The notes beneath the pieces are model-generated. The model searched no databases, was not told the origin of the DNA, and saw only the letters and a list, made by a program, of their open reading frames with translations. A DNA stretch of 30,651 bases, taken from contig CALSCP010002263.1 in NCBI GenBank assembly GCA_943704425.1, positions 1 to 30,651 on the forward strand, in the 5' to 3' direction. Made by a program: the position numbers and the translations under genes. Of the stretch, positions 19,637 to 30,651 are shown in pieces; position 1 is the first letter of the stretch; every line of letters begins with the position of its first letter. The DNA is from Ministeria vibrans ATCC 50519 (Eukaryota > Opisthokonta > Filasterea).

Positions 19637-21588
19637 TTAGAGTACAAGATCTTTGAAAACACGAACGGGGATGGACAAGAGAGAGGTGCGATCGGCTATG
19701 GTGATGGCCAGTGAAAGAGTAATCTCTGCGAGCATGTCGGGCGTGAAAATGTTCTCCTTAGACGACGGTAGAGGGAGCTCAACACACAATCTAAACGAGA
19801 GAAAAAATAATGATTAAGAGGTTATTAGGAAAACTTTCAATGCAATACGGTTTTGAGTCGTGGTTTGCATCCGTGGGAGCGAGAGAGTGGGGAAGCTTGA
19901 AGGTGTGTTGCACGGGGGAGGTGGGTGGAGGAAGACGGAGAGCGAGGCGCAGAGACCAGTCGACGGAGAGAGTGTAGGGGGAGGTGTTGTGCAGAGTGAG
20001 ACGAAGGTAGTGTTGAGGGGCAAAGAGAAGGTCGGGGCGATGGAGGAGGGACGCGGTGGCGGTGATGGGTGGACGTGTTGATGGTGGGAAGGCGCGCTGC
20101 AGGAGGGTGAGCTGAGCGGCAATGTTGAGTATGGCAATGTGGGAGTGGAGACAAGCGATGCGGTGCTCGAGGAGCGACTCGCGTGCACACACTCCCTGCA
20201 CGTCCTGCAGAAGACGGTCGACGGCAGCGGATTGACCGAGGACGGAGGAGGAGGAGGATGATGACAGTGAGGCATTTGGTGATTTCTTGAGGAGGAGTGG
20301 GTGTGAGGCGACGAGAATGAAAGGGAGGGCAATGGCACGGGCGCGTGGAAAGGCGGCACAGGCAACAACGGAGCCAAGGGCGTCGTCACCCCCCGTGCCA
20401 TGTACAATGGGAGCAGAAATGACGGCGCCCGTCGCATCAATGTAGGCAACCGACGCAGAAGGGGAGGTTGAAGTCGAAGGGGAAAGGATTTCAACGGCGC
20501 CAGAATGGGCAATGGGAGAGCGCAGTCGAGTGGTCCAGTAGACAAGACGCGCCTGATTCGCGTGCGCGTACACGACGCGAAGTTGACCGCAGGCGGTGAC
20601 AGCGGCAATGGCATTGTCGGTGCCGGTTGAGACGGAGTCGCTTAGAAAGGGGATTGGCGAGACGGCACGAATGAGAGAGTCTGCCTGGATGATGGTGCGA
20701 CAGTGGCCCGACGGAAGTTCGACGAGGAGCACACGAGAGTCGGTGGCAATGAGAAACATGGCAAGGGTAGAGGAGCCATCACTTGCAGGGGGGTTTGGGA
20801 AGAGGAGGCGCTGCAAGCGTGCGTCGAGTGTGTTGACGAAACGCAAGAGGGCTTGGCTGCGTATTGACGGATCTTCCAGCACCAGTGAGTGTTGCACGCC
20901 CCAGACTGGAGAGAGCGAGTCGACGAGAAGCGAGTCAGAGCTTTGACAGGTGTAGCACACAATGGAGGGCGGGCAGGAAGGATCGGCGCTGCGCTCGAGA
21001 GTATACACCGCCGTGCAAGATTTGTCAAAGGCAGGTGCAACAGTTGCGGCAAGGACGTTGCCGGTGATCAACTTGGTGGGTGTGACGCAGGGAACGGACG
21101 ACGACCAATTGGTGTGGCGCGGCTGCTGCGTTTCATGCGGGGCGATGTCGAAAGCGAACAGGTCGAGGTCTACAGAGAGAGTGTGACGAGGGAAACGGAG
21201 TGGGATGATGCGTACCGGTGGGAGCAAGTCGCTGTCGCTTGCGGCGAGAGGGACAGGCGGAGCTGCTGTTGCGGTTGTCGTCGTCGTCGTCGTCATCGTT
21301 TGTGACAGGTTGCTTTGGGGCGGTGCTGCTGGCCGCTGCGTTGGATAAGGGACGCTTTGGCACCTCGATGGTCCAGAGCGAGGCGTCCTGGAGAAGCAGG
21401 AGCGCCGAGGTCGGTCCACAGCGGCAGACACAGCGAATGGGAGAACGCATTGGCGACAGACCGACGACGCAATCGGCGCGAACGAATTCCACGACTGGAC
21501 CGGTCGTGACGGCGCTCCACGAACGCGACAGGCACACACACCCACCGCTTTCCGAGTGTGGGTGGGTGAGCAGAGCAATGCGCTTCAT
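19637..21588 (-). CDS. FAAP100/FANCB-like propeller and coiled-coil protein
   Basis: Three exons, 21588-21216, 21169-19849 and 19790-19637, join through a 46-bp intron (phase 1) and a 58-bp intron (donor GTATTG, phase 2) to give 615 residues. Residues 1-430 look like a beta-propeller with short hydrophobic strands (LLLLQDASLWTIEV, MFLIATDSRVLLVELP, AIAAVTACGQLRVVYA) and a disordered acidic/basic loop (about 95-125). Residues 436-487 form a helix or coiled coil (SAVDRLLQDVQGVC...HSHIAILN). Residues 509-610 form a beta-sandwich with YLRLTLHNTSPYTLSVDWSL. This order is that of FANCB and FAAP100, which with FANCL form the ubiquitin-ligase module of the Fanconi anaemia core complex. The last motif recalls FAAP100's strand ending in DQGWTL. 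The protein is shorter than vertebrate FAAP100 and lacks its C-terminal part. BBS-type subunits share a similar layout, so the name is tentative. Confidence 0.5.
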
Positions 21589-21864
21589 AAAAATAAATGA
21601 AGAATGAAAAATTGAAAATGAATAGAATGAGAACTGACTCCGTTTGTTTTGATTTTGCTTTTCCCCAACCAACTATATATAACCCCAATCTTCACCCCTC
21701 TGATTACTGATATAGATTTAGAGATAACTGCTATGAGCTATCACTGCTTTGAGCCCTAAATAAACTCAACCCTTTTAATCTTTAACTTTAATTTGGTGTT
21801 AATTTGTCATAACAATTATAATTAATTTTAGTATTATTATTAATTATTATTCTAATTATTTTTA

Positions 21865-22672
21865 TTATTTCTTTACAAATTTCAAGCCAAACCGCTTCTT
21901 GGACAACACCTTGCGCAACACGGTGGGCGCCAGTTGCTGTATATCTTCGCGCCTCGCACCGGGCACAGCAAACTCTCGCGATGACCGTCGGCGCTGTAAA
22001 AATTGCTCGTCCGTCTCGTCCATGTCTTCACCCTCTTCCGCCAACTCTGATGCCATTTCATCCTTCTCGCGTGAGATGGAGGCCGCAGTGCGTCGACGCA
22101 ATAGCGACGCGCGCGACGACAACCGCGGCGATGTTCCCGTCGCGCTCTTCTTCGCCTCAACCTCTTCGTCTCGTCGGAAAAACTCATTCCACTTTTGTGC
22201 CTGCTCCTCTGCCGCAATCCGTCGCTCCTCCTGACGCTCCACCATCTCATCCGCCTCCTTCTCCGCTTGCTCGCACATCTCCGCCAACTCGTCAAGTTCG
22301 TCAAAAGCCTCCATCAACTGCATCTCTTCGTCGTTCTCCAGCTCACGCAACATGTCGCGTCCTTTGCTGCCGTCGTCATCATCATCACCATCGTCCTCCA
22401 CAATATTCCTCAGAGGCTCTTCCAAAATTTCACGCGTTGTCTTTGCCAGCCCAACCTCTACTTTCTCCTCCTCCTTCTCCTCCTTTTTTGGTACACCAGC
22501 AAGATCCGTCTCCAACGACTTGAGCGTCAAGTCTGCCCCTGACTGCAGTGGACTGGCCACCCGTCGCAAGGGCGAGTGGACACTCGATCTTCGTCGTACA
22601 ATTGCTCCTCCCTTTTTTGTCTTGTTCTTCTTTTTCTTCTTCTTCTTTCCCTCACCATCGTCGTCGTCGCCG

Positions 22673-22712
<40 letters not shown>

Positions 22713-25700
22713 TATCATTATCATCACTACTGTCGCTCAGCGATGGTCGGAATCCCGCTCCAGGCGACGGAGGCTCAAACATCGTCGCATCGTTTGTCGC
22801 GACCGGTTGTGCAGGGAGCTGACGACGCTGTCCGCCACTGCTGCCACCACTCTTTTTGCGACTCACACTTGTCACCGTCACGGAGGTGGTGGAGGTGGTG
22901 GCGTCGTTTCGAATCGCATAGCCAACCATCTGTCCGGTCTGGGGATCTTCGACGGGTTCCGCCAGGGGTGTCACAGAGCCACGGCCATCTTCCATCTCGA
23001 CGGCCAAACTGGGGCTGCGTTCCAGCACCACCAGACTCCCTCCACTCGCACCACGACTGCCCACGCTTGTTGTGGCAACGGAAGACTCTTCCATCTCGAC
23101 GGGTGTGTCGTTCATGGCCTCCATGCGTGCACGCAATGATTCACGCTCTTTGCGCTCTCCTTCCAGACGCAGTCGTGTCTTCACTGCCAGCTCCTTGGCT
23201 TCCGTCGCACCCACATCGGCCCCCATGACGCCAGGCTCAAGCTCAAGAAAGCCATGCTCTTCGTCGATGGCATACGAACCAGGACGCAGCTTGGCTGCCA
23301 GTGCCTTCGCCCCTGGTCGTGCCTGGGGTGCGGCAAAGGGTGGAAGGATAGTGGGACTTGGGCTGCCAACGCTTGGCGGTGGCAACGGTGGTGGTCCCGC
23401 TGGGGGTGGTCCCACGGGCAATGCAGGCGACTCGGTGTTGGCAACGGGCGTCTTGGACGGTGGCAACGGAGGTGAAATTTCGGAAATTTGGTGGTGAATC
23501 ACGGATGCACGGCGTGGCTGTGCCGCCGCCAACACGTCAGAAGCATTGTCGTCGTCGTTGTCGTCGTCGTTGTCGTCGTCGTCGTCGTCGTCATTGTCCG
23601 CAGATGAGTTCAAATCATCGTCGTCGGTTGTCAGGTCGTCGTCTATGGAATCATCGTCTTCTGTCGTCGTCGCATCATCACCATCTTCTCCTTCTTCTTC
23701 TCTTTCTTCTTCGTTTCCTTCTCCTTCTTCTCCTTTTTCTTCGCCACCATTCTTGTCGTTCTCCTTTTCCTGCACAACTGGTGTCTCCACTTGCTCTTCG
23801 TCCTCCTCAACCAACACGTCGAGTCCGTCAGTACCAAAGGGACCCGCCAACGGCATTGAGCGTTCTGGTAACAGCTCACTGGCCCCCGACCGTTGCATGA
23901 GCACTTCAAAACGCATCGACAAGACGGCCGCCGGATAGGCCGCATTCTCGTCGTCAAACAGAAATGCCTCGTCCAGTTGCGCTGCCATGGCCACCAGTCG
24001 CTCAATGTCCGGCTTCTTCTCGGCAATCTCGGTGGCGTTGGGTGCCCCCACATCCTCGCAGGCAAGCAGCCACGCACCAAAGGCGTCCGACCGCGCCACG
24101 TACTCCTCCAGTAGCCGGGCGTCGCTGGAGCACTGCGCTCGGCCATCCCGCAGCTGCTCTTGTCGGTAGCGCAACAGGGCAGTCGCCTCCTCGACTCGCT
24201 CGCGCAACGACTCGCTTTGCACCGTCTGGTCTGAATTTGCAATGGAAACACTCAGCTCACGCAATGCCTCGACATGCTCGCTCATGTCACCACCGTCGGA
24301 GGCGCGCTCCAGGTGTGCTTCGATGACGGTCGCCAAACGTTCGTAGTCTTCGTCGTTCTCGCACGCACACGCATCGGCACAGTCATCCTCAACACTCTCC
24401 AGCCAGCGAGTCACCTCTCCCTGGTGCTCGTCAAACTTGGCCATGTGAACCTCGGTGGTGGCATACGACGCGAGACACTTGTCCAACTGACGACCCCGTT
24501 CGCCGGCCGAGCGCACCAGCGACTCGTAGCGTGCCAGTAGCACCTGAAAGCGCACCGGCAACTCTTTGTCATCATCGTCGGCGGCGACCGCGCGCGCAAT
24601 GCTCGCCTGCAGCGACTCCACCTTGACACGGTGCGCCTCAACGGTACTCTCCAGCTCCGTGTGCACACCAATAAGCGCGCGTGTCTCCTCGGGCGTACTG
24701 CCCACCGATCCGGTGGTCTGACGCAACATGAGCATGATGAAGCGGTCGAGTCCGTCCATTTCGCGCTGCAACGCGTGCAACAACAACTGTTGCTCGAGAC
24801 ACCGCTGACGCCCACGCATCGCCTCCTCGAGCTTGACAAATTGCGCCTGGGCTGTCTCCATGCGCGCATGCACACGCGTGCTCACTTCTGCGTCCCGCTC
24901 CACAAGAACCGTGCCGGCCGCAATCGACACCTCTATGCGCGAGTGATGTGCTTCCATTTCGGCGGTGAGCGCGGCATGCGAGGCGACGAGCAGTCGTGTC
25001 GCGGCCAGGTTGCTACCCACGTCAGCGGCCGTCGCCCGCTCGAGTGTCTGTTGCACCCACTCCTCTTCGACATGGAGTCGCTCCGACCAGCGCAAGTACT
25101 CCACCTGGCTCATGAGCACCTTGCGACGATGCTCCACCAGGGTCGTCAGATCGACACCGCGCTGGCGCAACGTCGTCGATGGATTGTCGCCTGCCGACGT
25201 AATACTCTCGGAACGTTCGCGAATCACCGTCACGGTGCTGGGGCCGTTGGTGGTGGCCGAGGGGCTGGCGACCGGCGTAGCTTCAAGCGCCGCGTCGCCC
25301 ACGGACAACTCGGAGACGCGCCGGTGAGAGAGACGCGACACGGCAAGCAAGTCGGACGCTTCAATCACGGAGGCACGTCGTACCACCGACTGCACCGAGC
25401 CTTGCAGCGTCTCGACGCTGGCCGCCAGCAAATCGTGCCGTTTGGTCGCCACCTCGAGAGTGCGCAAGTCGGCGGCGCCATAGTCGTCGTTTGCGAGCGC
25501 CCCATGTTCGGCAAGCAACACTTCCTCGCGTTGGCACTGGTCGCGCAGTGCCAACGCCTCGGTGTGTCGTCGCACCTGTGTCACACGCTGTTCGCACGCC
25601 TCGAACACCTCGTTGTGCAACTGTCGCAGCTGCTCGCCACGCGTGCCGTCGGTGCACGCCGATGCGGCTGCGTCTACGGCGGCACCACGCGAGGCGATGG

Positions 25701-28700
25701 CGTCGGCAAGCGACTCATGCTGCCGCAGCGACGCCTCTGTGACGGACGTTGCCATGGAGGGCTCGTCAACACGCAAGAGAGCGTGCACGTCGTTGAGCCA
25801 CACCTCGAGTTGCGCGCACTTGTTGTCGGCGGGCAATGCAGCGTTGACAAGCACGGCGGCGTCCGTGTCGACGACGGGCACGGTGGCCGCGAGCGTCGTC
25901 TCAAACATGCCTGTGCTCGCGTGGGTCAGGGCCGTGCCCGTCGTTGCGGTTGACGCATTGAGCACCAAGTCGCGTGTCTCTGACACGAGCGCCTGCAGTT
26001 GCGCGGAAGCGGCGTCGGTGCGCTCGCGCACCGCGCCATTGTCGGCGACGCCGGCAGCGGCAAGTTTGCGTGCGTGGGACTGCATTGTTTTGACGGGCGA
26101 CGGTCCCTCGAGGCGCTGGAGGAGTGCGTGCTGTCGGGTGCGCAGGTGAATTTCGCGAAAGGATCGGGTGCGCTTCGCCTGCGCCGCCTTGTCCATGAGC
26201 GCCGTCTTGTTGAACGACTCGGCACTGAGCAGCCGCGTCGTCTCCTCGAGCCAGGCGTCCGCGGCGAGCGCCACCTCGTAGAAGACGAGCAGGTTGCGGC
26301 GATCCAGCAGCGCCTGTCGTTGTTCGTCGTGCCGTGCTTGCACCAGGGTGAGACGGGTAAGAAGCGTGCCGCTCTGTTCCTTGATTTCGTCGCTTGCAAA
26401 GTGATCGAGGTCGGCAAGGTCGTGGGCAAAGGCGGTGAGGCGCTTCACCTTGGCCTGCACATCAGGAATGGATTGGCCATTGAGGGAGTCGAGCAGACGC
26501 AAGAGAGCCTCGCACTCCATGGTGGACGAGCAGTGAGCGGAGGCGTGGGCGACGGTGCGCGAAATCCACGCGAGGTCACGTTCGCACGCGTGCGCATCTC
26601 GATGAAAGTACATCAGGTCGAGAGTCTGATCGAGGCGCACGCGGCGCACCGACCACTCGCGCTGAAGGTTGTCGAGGTCGACGGCGACGGTGTCGAGATC
26701 GACACGGACCACGGCGGCGCTTGGATTTTGCTTGCGTTCCATTTCGATGCAGCGCTCCGACAGGTGGTCGTGTCGACGACGCTGCTCGGCCACGACCTCC
26801 TTGAGGGCACTGTGACGTGTCACGAGTGCCTCGGCCGTGCTCACGTCGTCGGGCACATTGGATTCGTCCATGTCGCAACGCAGGCGTTGAATGCGCACCT
26901 TCACCTCGGCGAGCTCGTCGCGCACGGCGAGAGCCTCCGCGGCACAGTCTAGCTGAATTTGGCGGGCGTCCGCCAACTGGCGTGCCTCGGTGAATGCATG
27001 GCGTGCCTCGGTGGCCAACGATCGAAAGAGAGGCGCGCGCGTGCGCATCGACTGTGCAAGCATATCGCTGCTGCGCTCGACCACGCGAAGACGCTCCTCG
27101 TAGCTGTGCTGCAAGACGTTGAGCTGGGCGGCGTGTGCCGCCTGTGTGCTTTGGATCTCGGCCTCGTCGACGCCGCAGTAGGCCATGCTAAAGTCGGAGG
27201 CCATCTCGTTGAGTTGCGACACGAGTTGTGACGTGTTCGTCTCGAAGGTGCGAGCCTCCTGTTCGAGCGACATTTCCGCCTCGAGTTGCGCGGCCGTCTT
27301 GGACGTGTCGAGTTGGAGAAGCAAGTCAAAGGCGTCGCGCTGCAGCTGTTGCAACAGCTGCGAGATGGGCGTCACGACGGAACTTTTGATGTTTGCCTTG
27401 GTAGCGCGCGCTACGAGTTGCAACACGCTCATTTCGTTGACGCTGAGGGCAGTGCGCAAAGTGAGCACACGTGCACGCAAACTGAGTGGGTCCACCTTGG
27501 TAGTAGCATTGGCATTGGCAGCAGCAGCAGCAGCAGTGGTGGTGGTGGTGGTGGTGGTGGTGGTGGTGGAGGCTTCGTGCGCAACGCCTTCAAGGAGGGC
27601 ACGTCGTTGTTGAAGCCAGATGCGCGTATCGGTGAGCTCGTCGACGAGAACGTGCTGCTCGAGCGAGTGCTCAAGGACGGCCCGACGGTCCTCGCACACG
27701 TCGAGCAGCTGTGTGTAGAACTCTTCGACCTTGTTGCGGTCGTCGCTGCCGCGCGGCAACAAAGCCAGCGATTCGGCGCACTCGTTGAGGCGTTTCTCGA
27801 CGACGCCAAGACGCTCGAGAAGGTAGGTGCACTCGTCGCGGTCGCGACCGGTACCGGTGGGTGCACACAAAAGCGCCTCTTGTTCGTTGAGAATGCAGGT
27901 GAGCTCGGCGACGTGAGCCTTGGACGATGCCTTGGGCGGCAGTACGGGCGTGCCCAGGACAGCATCTAGATCCTCGTCGACGAGGGGCAGCGAAGTGGGA
28001 GTCGACGGCGACGGCAAGGACATGGAGGTGAGCGAATCGCGACGCAGACGCGACACGGTCGAGCGCACCGCCTGTTGCAGCGTTTCCGCTAGCGATTGTA
28101 CTCCATTGATGGCGCGTCGCCACGTCTCCTGGTACGCTGTTTCGCTGAAGGTGTCGCGTGTTTCGTTTCGGAGCTATAACAAGTGAAAAATACAAATAAA
28201 AAGAAAGAATTTTTTAATTTTTGGTGTGATATAATTTTGGTGCGATGATACGGGGAGTATGTGTAGTATAATAGTTGTAATTTGGTTTGGTTTGTCGTGA
28301 TTTGGTGTGGTTTTGATGTGATGTGGAGGTGTGTTGTAATTTGGTTTTGGTGTGATTTGGGTATAATTATTATTATGCGTTGTCATTCGTAAGTTGTTCG
28401 TATGAATTACATGTTATGTGATTTGCATGTGACTGGTCACGTTTGGTTTTGCAAAGTGTGATGTTGTAATTTGGTTTCGGTGTGATTTGGATATTATTAT
28501 GCGTTGTCATTCGTAAGTTGTTCGTATGAATTACATGTTATGTGATTTGCATGTGACTGGTCACGTTGTAAAATAATTTCCGTCTTCTTCAGTTTTGCCT
28601 GTTTTTATTAAGATTTCCTTACCGTTTTGATTTGTTCAATCTTGGCGTTGACAGAAGAGAGAGCACCGGCACAGGCACTTTGGGTGCCTTTGGAGATGGC

Positions 28701-30239
28701 GACGTGCTGGTCGGTGATCCATGCCTCGATGGCAGTACGTTGTTGGTTGAAGGCAAGGAAGCGCTGGGCAAGCTCACAGGCAGCGATGCGCTCGGCAGCA
28801 AGAGTACGCGTCGCAGCCAGCAGACGCGTCAGACCCGCCGTGCGTTGGTCCACTTCTTGTTCTTCAACAATCTCCAGGTCTTTGATTGAATCTGCTCGCT
28901 CCTTCAACAGGTCGAGGCGTTGCAAGAGTTCACCCGACAGGCGACCTAATAATAAAACAATATTAATATTATTAATAATTAGTGCTTTTCTTTAGGGATG
29001 CGCTTTACCGTTGACTTCGTTGATGCGCGCTCTGACTTCATCCACAAGCTTCGATTGATCCACCCAGGTAATGGTCGAGACTGAGAGGTCGAGTGTATCG
29101 TCCGTGTCACTGGAACATAGTATGGCAATAGAATTGCGTTTAATAATTGGAAAATGAATTATTCATGCTGGGGTGTTGTGGTTCTTACGCTGGGTCGAGT
29201 TGTTCGCGCTCAAGACGGACCGAGAGGGTTCGTAAACACTGATCAAGAGACTCGCAGTCGCGGTAGAACGATTGGAGCATTGACGAGTTGTCGATCTTAA
29301 AAAAAAAAGAACTTGTATCAATGGTGTGTGATGTGTGTAGAGGGGTGAGAAGTAATGTTTGTGACAGATTCAAAGTGAAGTAGAATAATTTATGATAGTG
29401 AGAGAGAGAAAAAGAAGAAGATGTGATGGTGGTGAGAGGGAAGTAAAGAAGAAGAAGAAAATGTGATGGTAGTGAGGGAGAAGTAGAATAAGTCATGGTA
29501 GTGAGAGAGAGAAGAAGAAGAAGATGTGTGTGATTGTGAATAAGTCATGGTGGTGAGAGTGAGAAGAAGAAGAAGATGTGATGGTGAATAAGTGTGAATA
29601 AGTTGGTGGTGAGAGTGAGAAGAGATCATGGAAGTGAGAGAAAACAAGAAGAATAAGTCATGGTGGTGAGAGAAAAGTAGAATCAGAGAGAAGTAGAATC
29701 AAACAAGAAACAAAATAATTATAATAATAAAAATAAATAACAGCTATGAATTATCTTTTACCCGCTCTCTAAAGGCATCCAGGTGAAGAAGACAGTTGGA
29801 CCAACGCGTGTCAATATCTTCGGCAAGCTCAGTGACGGCCGAAAACCCACCCACCGCCTCTCCCGCATCCTCGGTAATGTCATCGGCGAGAATCAGCACG
29901 GACTGCACCCAATCGTCGTGCGCCACAATCTCACGTCGCAGTGCCTCATACTTGGCTCGTGACGTCGCAATGCGCGCTGCAGAACTACCAATCTTCACTT
30001 CGCTCAGAGTCTTGTCAATGCTTAGAAGCCATTCGATGCGGACACGCGCACGCGCTTGGAATCGTTCAATCTAAAAAATCAGGGACCAAACGTTAAATGC
30101 AGAGACGTAAAAGCATATTCTTCAAACCTCAACTTCGGTGTGTCTCAACTTAAGCATGGCATCCCGTAGCTCCACATCTTTGTCTCTACGTCATAATACA
30201 CACCAAAAAAAAATACATATGAAGACATTCAAAAAAAAA

Positions 30240-30279
<40 letters not shown>

Positions 30280-30448
30280 GACTTGGTGAGTTCGCTTCTA
30301 ACCGTTCAGCTTCTTCAAAAGCTTCCCAGAGAGGCTCAACGTCGACTGAATCCTCCGCAGACAATGACAACTTGACACTAAACCACATGGGTTTGTACTC
30401 CTACGCCAAAAAGGTCAAGTGACAACGTACACAGAGAGAGCGAGAGAA

Positions 30449-30485
<37 letters not shown>

Positions 30486-30613
30486 AGGGTTTTAAAAAAA
30501 AAATCTCAACACCACTCGAAAACTACTCGACAATCAATCACTCGTCACCCTACCCGTGTAAATGTCTTCAACTGAGACGAGATCGAGCGAGCGCCCGCCA
30601 GTGTTTGAGGTAT
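21865..30613 (-). CDS. Giant spectrin-repeat coiled-coil protein, C-terminal part
   Basis: Eight exons (30613-30554, 30400-30303, 30185-30128, 30070-29762, 29295-29189, 29109-29009, 28945-28623, 28173-21865) join in frame to 2454 residues. The 5' end lies beyond the window, and the last exon alone is 6309 bp. Most of the protein is heptad-rich helix with spectrin-type repeats; clear examples contain ADAWLEETTRLL, IEAWITDQHVAISKG and EEEWVQQTLERATAADVGSN. It would be a cytoskeletal cross-linker or scaffold. A polyThr/polyAla stretch lies near 27550-27480. The tail (about 23820-21865) is non-repetitive: acidic Glu and Asp tracts, a Pro-rich segment with PPPAGPPPLPPP (possible SH3/profilin ligand), another Asp run followed by polyLys, and a basic C terminus (KKRFGLKFVKK). 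No EF-hand or SH3 is seen. CH domains, if any, would lie upstream. Confidence 0.85.
22676..22726. repeat. Trinucleotide repeat encoding polyAsp
   Basis: ATC triplets with few interruptions read as GAT on the minus strand and encode a polyaspartate run in the spectrin-like tail. A second such region of GTC/ATC triplets lies at about 23545-23595. Confidence 0.85.
27525..27571. repeat. Trinucleotide repeats encoding polyAla/polyThr
   Basis: AGC and GGT triplets on the plus strand encode polyalanine and polythreonine in the spectrin-like protein on the minus strand. They interrupt the helical region. Confidence 0.85.
28334..28567. repeat. Tandem duplication of about 110-125 bp in an intron
   Basis: A 73-bp block (28371-28443) recurs identically at 28495-28567, a period of 124 bp. 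It is preceded in both copies by a TTGTAATTTGGTTT(T/C)GGTGTG segment. Both copies lie in the 449-bp intron 28174-28622 of the spectrin-like gene. Each copy ends with the near-palindrome GTGACTGGTCAC. More degenerate GGTTTGGT units lie just to the left. Confidence 0.9.
29380..29700. repeat. Degenerate minisatellite in intron of spectrin-like gene
   Basis: Imperfect units built from AAGTCATGGT(A/G)GTGAGAG, AGAAGAAGAAGATGTGATGG and GTGAATAAG recur about eight times within the 466-bp intron 29296-29761. The sense strand is pyrimidine-rich. Confidence 0.85.
30241..30278. repeat. 38-nt A-run in intron of spectrin-like gene
   Basis: The homopolymer lies inside the 117-bp intron 30186-30302, next to a shorter A-run. 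Its length in the assembly is likely approximate. Confidence 0.85.
30414..30500. repeat. GA-rich repeat in intron of spectrin-like gene
   Basis: AGAGAGCGAGAGAAAGAGAG-type units with a following A-run fill part of the 153-bp intron 30401-30553. On the sense strand this gives a long CT tract before the acceptor. Confidence 0.8.
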
Positions 30614-30651
30614 CTAAAGTCGAGAACGAGACACAAGTGTCACAAAAAAAA

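Noticed and set aside
22527-22727. Methionine-run and histidine-run frames
   Set aside because: Alternative readings of the GAT/ATC triplet tract that encodes polyAsp in the true frame.
24631-25953. 440-codon plus-strand open frame
   Set aside because: Antisense shadow of the spectrin-like exon; composition (His/Arg/Gly) is that of a complement of helical coding sequence, with no domain.
28334-28567. CRISPR array or IS element
   Set aside because: Only two long copies, no regular spacers, no transposase, and the locus is an intron of a eukaryotic gene.

Overview
This is a nuclear genomic window from a unicellular or simple eukaryote, not a bacterium. Ten protein genes can be read. Nearly all are split by GT-AG introns, and I could join the exons in frame by hand. 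Coding exons are GC-rich with G/C at third codon positions. Introns and spacers are AT-rich or made of simple repeats: (ATT)n, GA/CT tracts, (AC)n, A-runs and minisatellites. The shortest introns are only 46-56 bp. The code is standard. The gene set (SPT5, RasGEF, PAQR receptor, SYLF/Ysc84, spectrin-type repeats, a possible FAAP100) fits a free-living protist, perhaps near the opisthokont/amorphean side of the tree. I cannot name the species from sequence alone.

Layout, left to right: (1) 152-1351 (-), first coding exon of a RasGEF-domain protein that continues beyond the left edge behind an (ATT)n-filled intron. (2) 1541-3850 (+), HCF101-type Fe-S cluster carrier (DUF59, Mrp P-loop ATPase, DUF971) in seven exons. 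(3) 3938-4698 (-), secreted protein of unknown function. (4) 4960-9398 (-), transcription elongation factor SPT5. (5) 9439-10354 (-), SYLF/Ysc84 lipid- and actin-associated protein, whose stop lies only 40 nt before the SPT5 ATG. (6) 10671-11553 (+), phytanoyl-CoA dioxygenase family enzyme. (7) 11652-12737 (-), PAQR seven-transmembrane receptor/ceramidase-like protein. (8) 13018-18791 (-), a 1667-residue NLR-like protein: CHAT-like domain, NB-ARC NTPase, winged helix and 14 WD40 blades. (9) 19637-21588 (-), a propeller/coiled-coil/beta-sandwich protein resembling FAAP100 of the Fanconi anaemia core complex. (10) 21865-30613 (-), the C-terminal 2454 residues of a giant spectrin-repeat coiled-coil protein whose 5' end lies beyond the right edge.

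The neighbours do not form a pathway; this is ordinary dense packing of unrelated genes. The most interesting item is gene 8. It has the architecture of an APAF1/NLR-type signalling switch with a caspase-like CHAT domain at its N terminus, but the expected CHAT catalytic His and Cys are replaced and the NB-ARC Walker B and sensor-1 motifs are also altered. It may therefore be a pseudo-protease NLR. Second-tier items are the possible protist FAAP100, the HCF101/DUF971 fusion, a phytanoyl dioxygenase whose stop codon interrupts a CAA tract, an unresolved frame break in SPT5 exon 1, and a GC-rich island at about 19124-19440 with no clear assignment.
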